Notes under the pieces: generated by a model | Told to the model about the DNA's origin: nothing | The model's input: the letters and a program-made list of their open reading frames with translations, nothing else | The model's database searches: none | Assembly: GCA_937975525.1 (NCBI GenBank) | Contig: CALJUJ010000375.1 | Coordinates: 1 to 5,765 of the forward strand | Length of the DNA stretch: 5,765 nucleotides | Origin: an uncultured bacterium | GTDB taxonomy: Bacteria > Desulfobacterota > Binatia > HRBIN30 | Direction of reading: 5' to 3' | Shown here: piece after piece, positions 5,599 through 5,765 of the stretch | How the letters are laid out: every line of letters begins with the position of its first letter | Position numbering within the stretch: position 1 is the first letter of the stretch | Translations under genes and position numbers: made by a program

Positions 5599-5765
5599 AT
5601 GTCGTTACGCACGTCCCCAGCGGGCGCCGGGTTCGGCGGGCGCACGATCGTATCTTTCGAAAGCCGACGCGGCACGGAGATCGGCGAGCTGATCCGCCGG
5701 CACGGGGGAATGCCGCTGGTGGCCCCGTCGATGCGCGAGATTCCGCTCGACGATCATCCCGAGGC
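5599..5765 (+). CDS. hemD: Probable uroporphyrinogen-III synthase, N-terminal fragment (runs off window)
   Basis: Only the first 55 codons are present, all open to the window edge. From ATG 5599 the product reads MSLRTSPAGAGFGGRTIVSFESRR, then GTEIGELIRRHGGMPLVAPSMREIPLDD. A glycine-led beta strand, an ES/SR turn, a helix of the (E/D)-x-x-x-LI-x-(R/K)-x-GG type and then P-x-(V/Y)-AP-x-(M/I)-x-E is the N-terminal half-domain pattern of uroporphyrinogen-III synthase, the enzyme that cyclises hydroxymethylbilane for haem and cobalamin. The start is uncertain: a GTG at 5575-5577 overlaps the TPR stop (GTGA) in this frame and would add eight residues, and neither start has a clear Shine-Dalgarno site. 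The close packing implies one operon with the TPR gene. The active-site region and C-terminus are outside the window, so the name rests on the N-terminal pattern only. Confidence 0.68.
   Translation, partial: MSLRTSPAGAGFGGRTIVSFESRRGTEIGELIRRHGGMPLVAPSMREIPLDDHPE

Noticed and set aside
1..5765. CRISPR array, insertion sequence, prophage, toxin-antitoxin or defence system
   Set aside because: No spaced repeats, terminal inverted repeats, transposase, integrase or defence-type domains are seen. The genes read as chromosomal envelope, lipid and metabolic functions.

Overview
The window is GC-rich and densely coding. It carries four genes on the + strand that are complete or run off the window's left edge, three on the - strand, and the first codons of an eighth (+) gene at the right edge. 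An outer-membrane beta-barrel with a C-terminal Phe and a lipobox lipoprotein point to a Gram-negative bacterium. High GC, purine-rich Shine-Dalgarno sites and the style of the zinc-ribbon/TPR and uroporphyrinogen-synthase-like proteins suggest an uncultured deltaproteobacterial-type lineage (Myxococcota, Desulfobacterota or Binatota-like). That placement is an inference; no marker gene here settles it.

Layout. Bases 1-501 (+) hold the end of a small outer-membrane barrel protein, closed by a perfect palindromic terminator at 521-552. Bases 591-1601 (+) encode a polytopic membrane protein of the lysylphosphatidylglycerol-synthase TM / UPF0104 flippase-like family. It runs tail to tail, with 7 bp between stop codons, into a - strand cluster read from right to left: a 187-aa lipoprotein (3082-2519), a 51-aa zinc-ribbon protein (2466-2311) and a 223-aa class I SAM methyltransferase (2280-1609). 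A 167-bp divergent intergenic region separates the lipoprotein from a + strand diacylglycerol-kinase-family lipid kinase (3250-4257). After 136 bp without a clear terminator comes a zinc ribbon-TM-TPR protein (4394-5578). It is directly followed, and perhaps overlapped, by the start of a probable uroporphyrinogen-III synthase (5599 onward).

How the genes relate. Two genes touch membrane lipids (the flippase-like protein and the lipid kinase), and two encode surface or envelope proteins (barrel and lipoprotein). They lie in different transcription units, so a shared pathway is only a possibility. The - strand trio looks like an operon. Its zinc-ribbon and methyltransferase genes lie in the same reading frame, separated by one TGA and ten open codons.

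The region reads as ordinary chromosomal backbone with several poorly characterised proteins. I see no CRISPR array, insertion sequence, phage or defence system. The points most worth a second look are the overlooked 51-aa zinc-ribbon gene and its in-frame relation to the methyltransferase, the altered second loop of the lipid kinase, and the uncharacterised C-terminal domain of the TPR protein.
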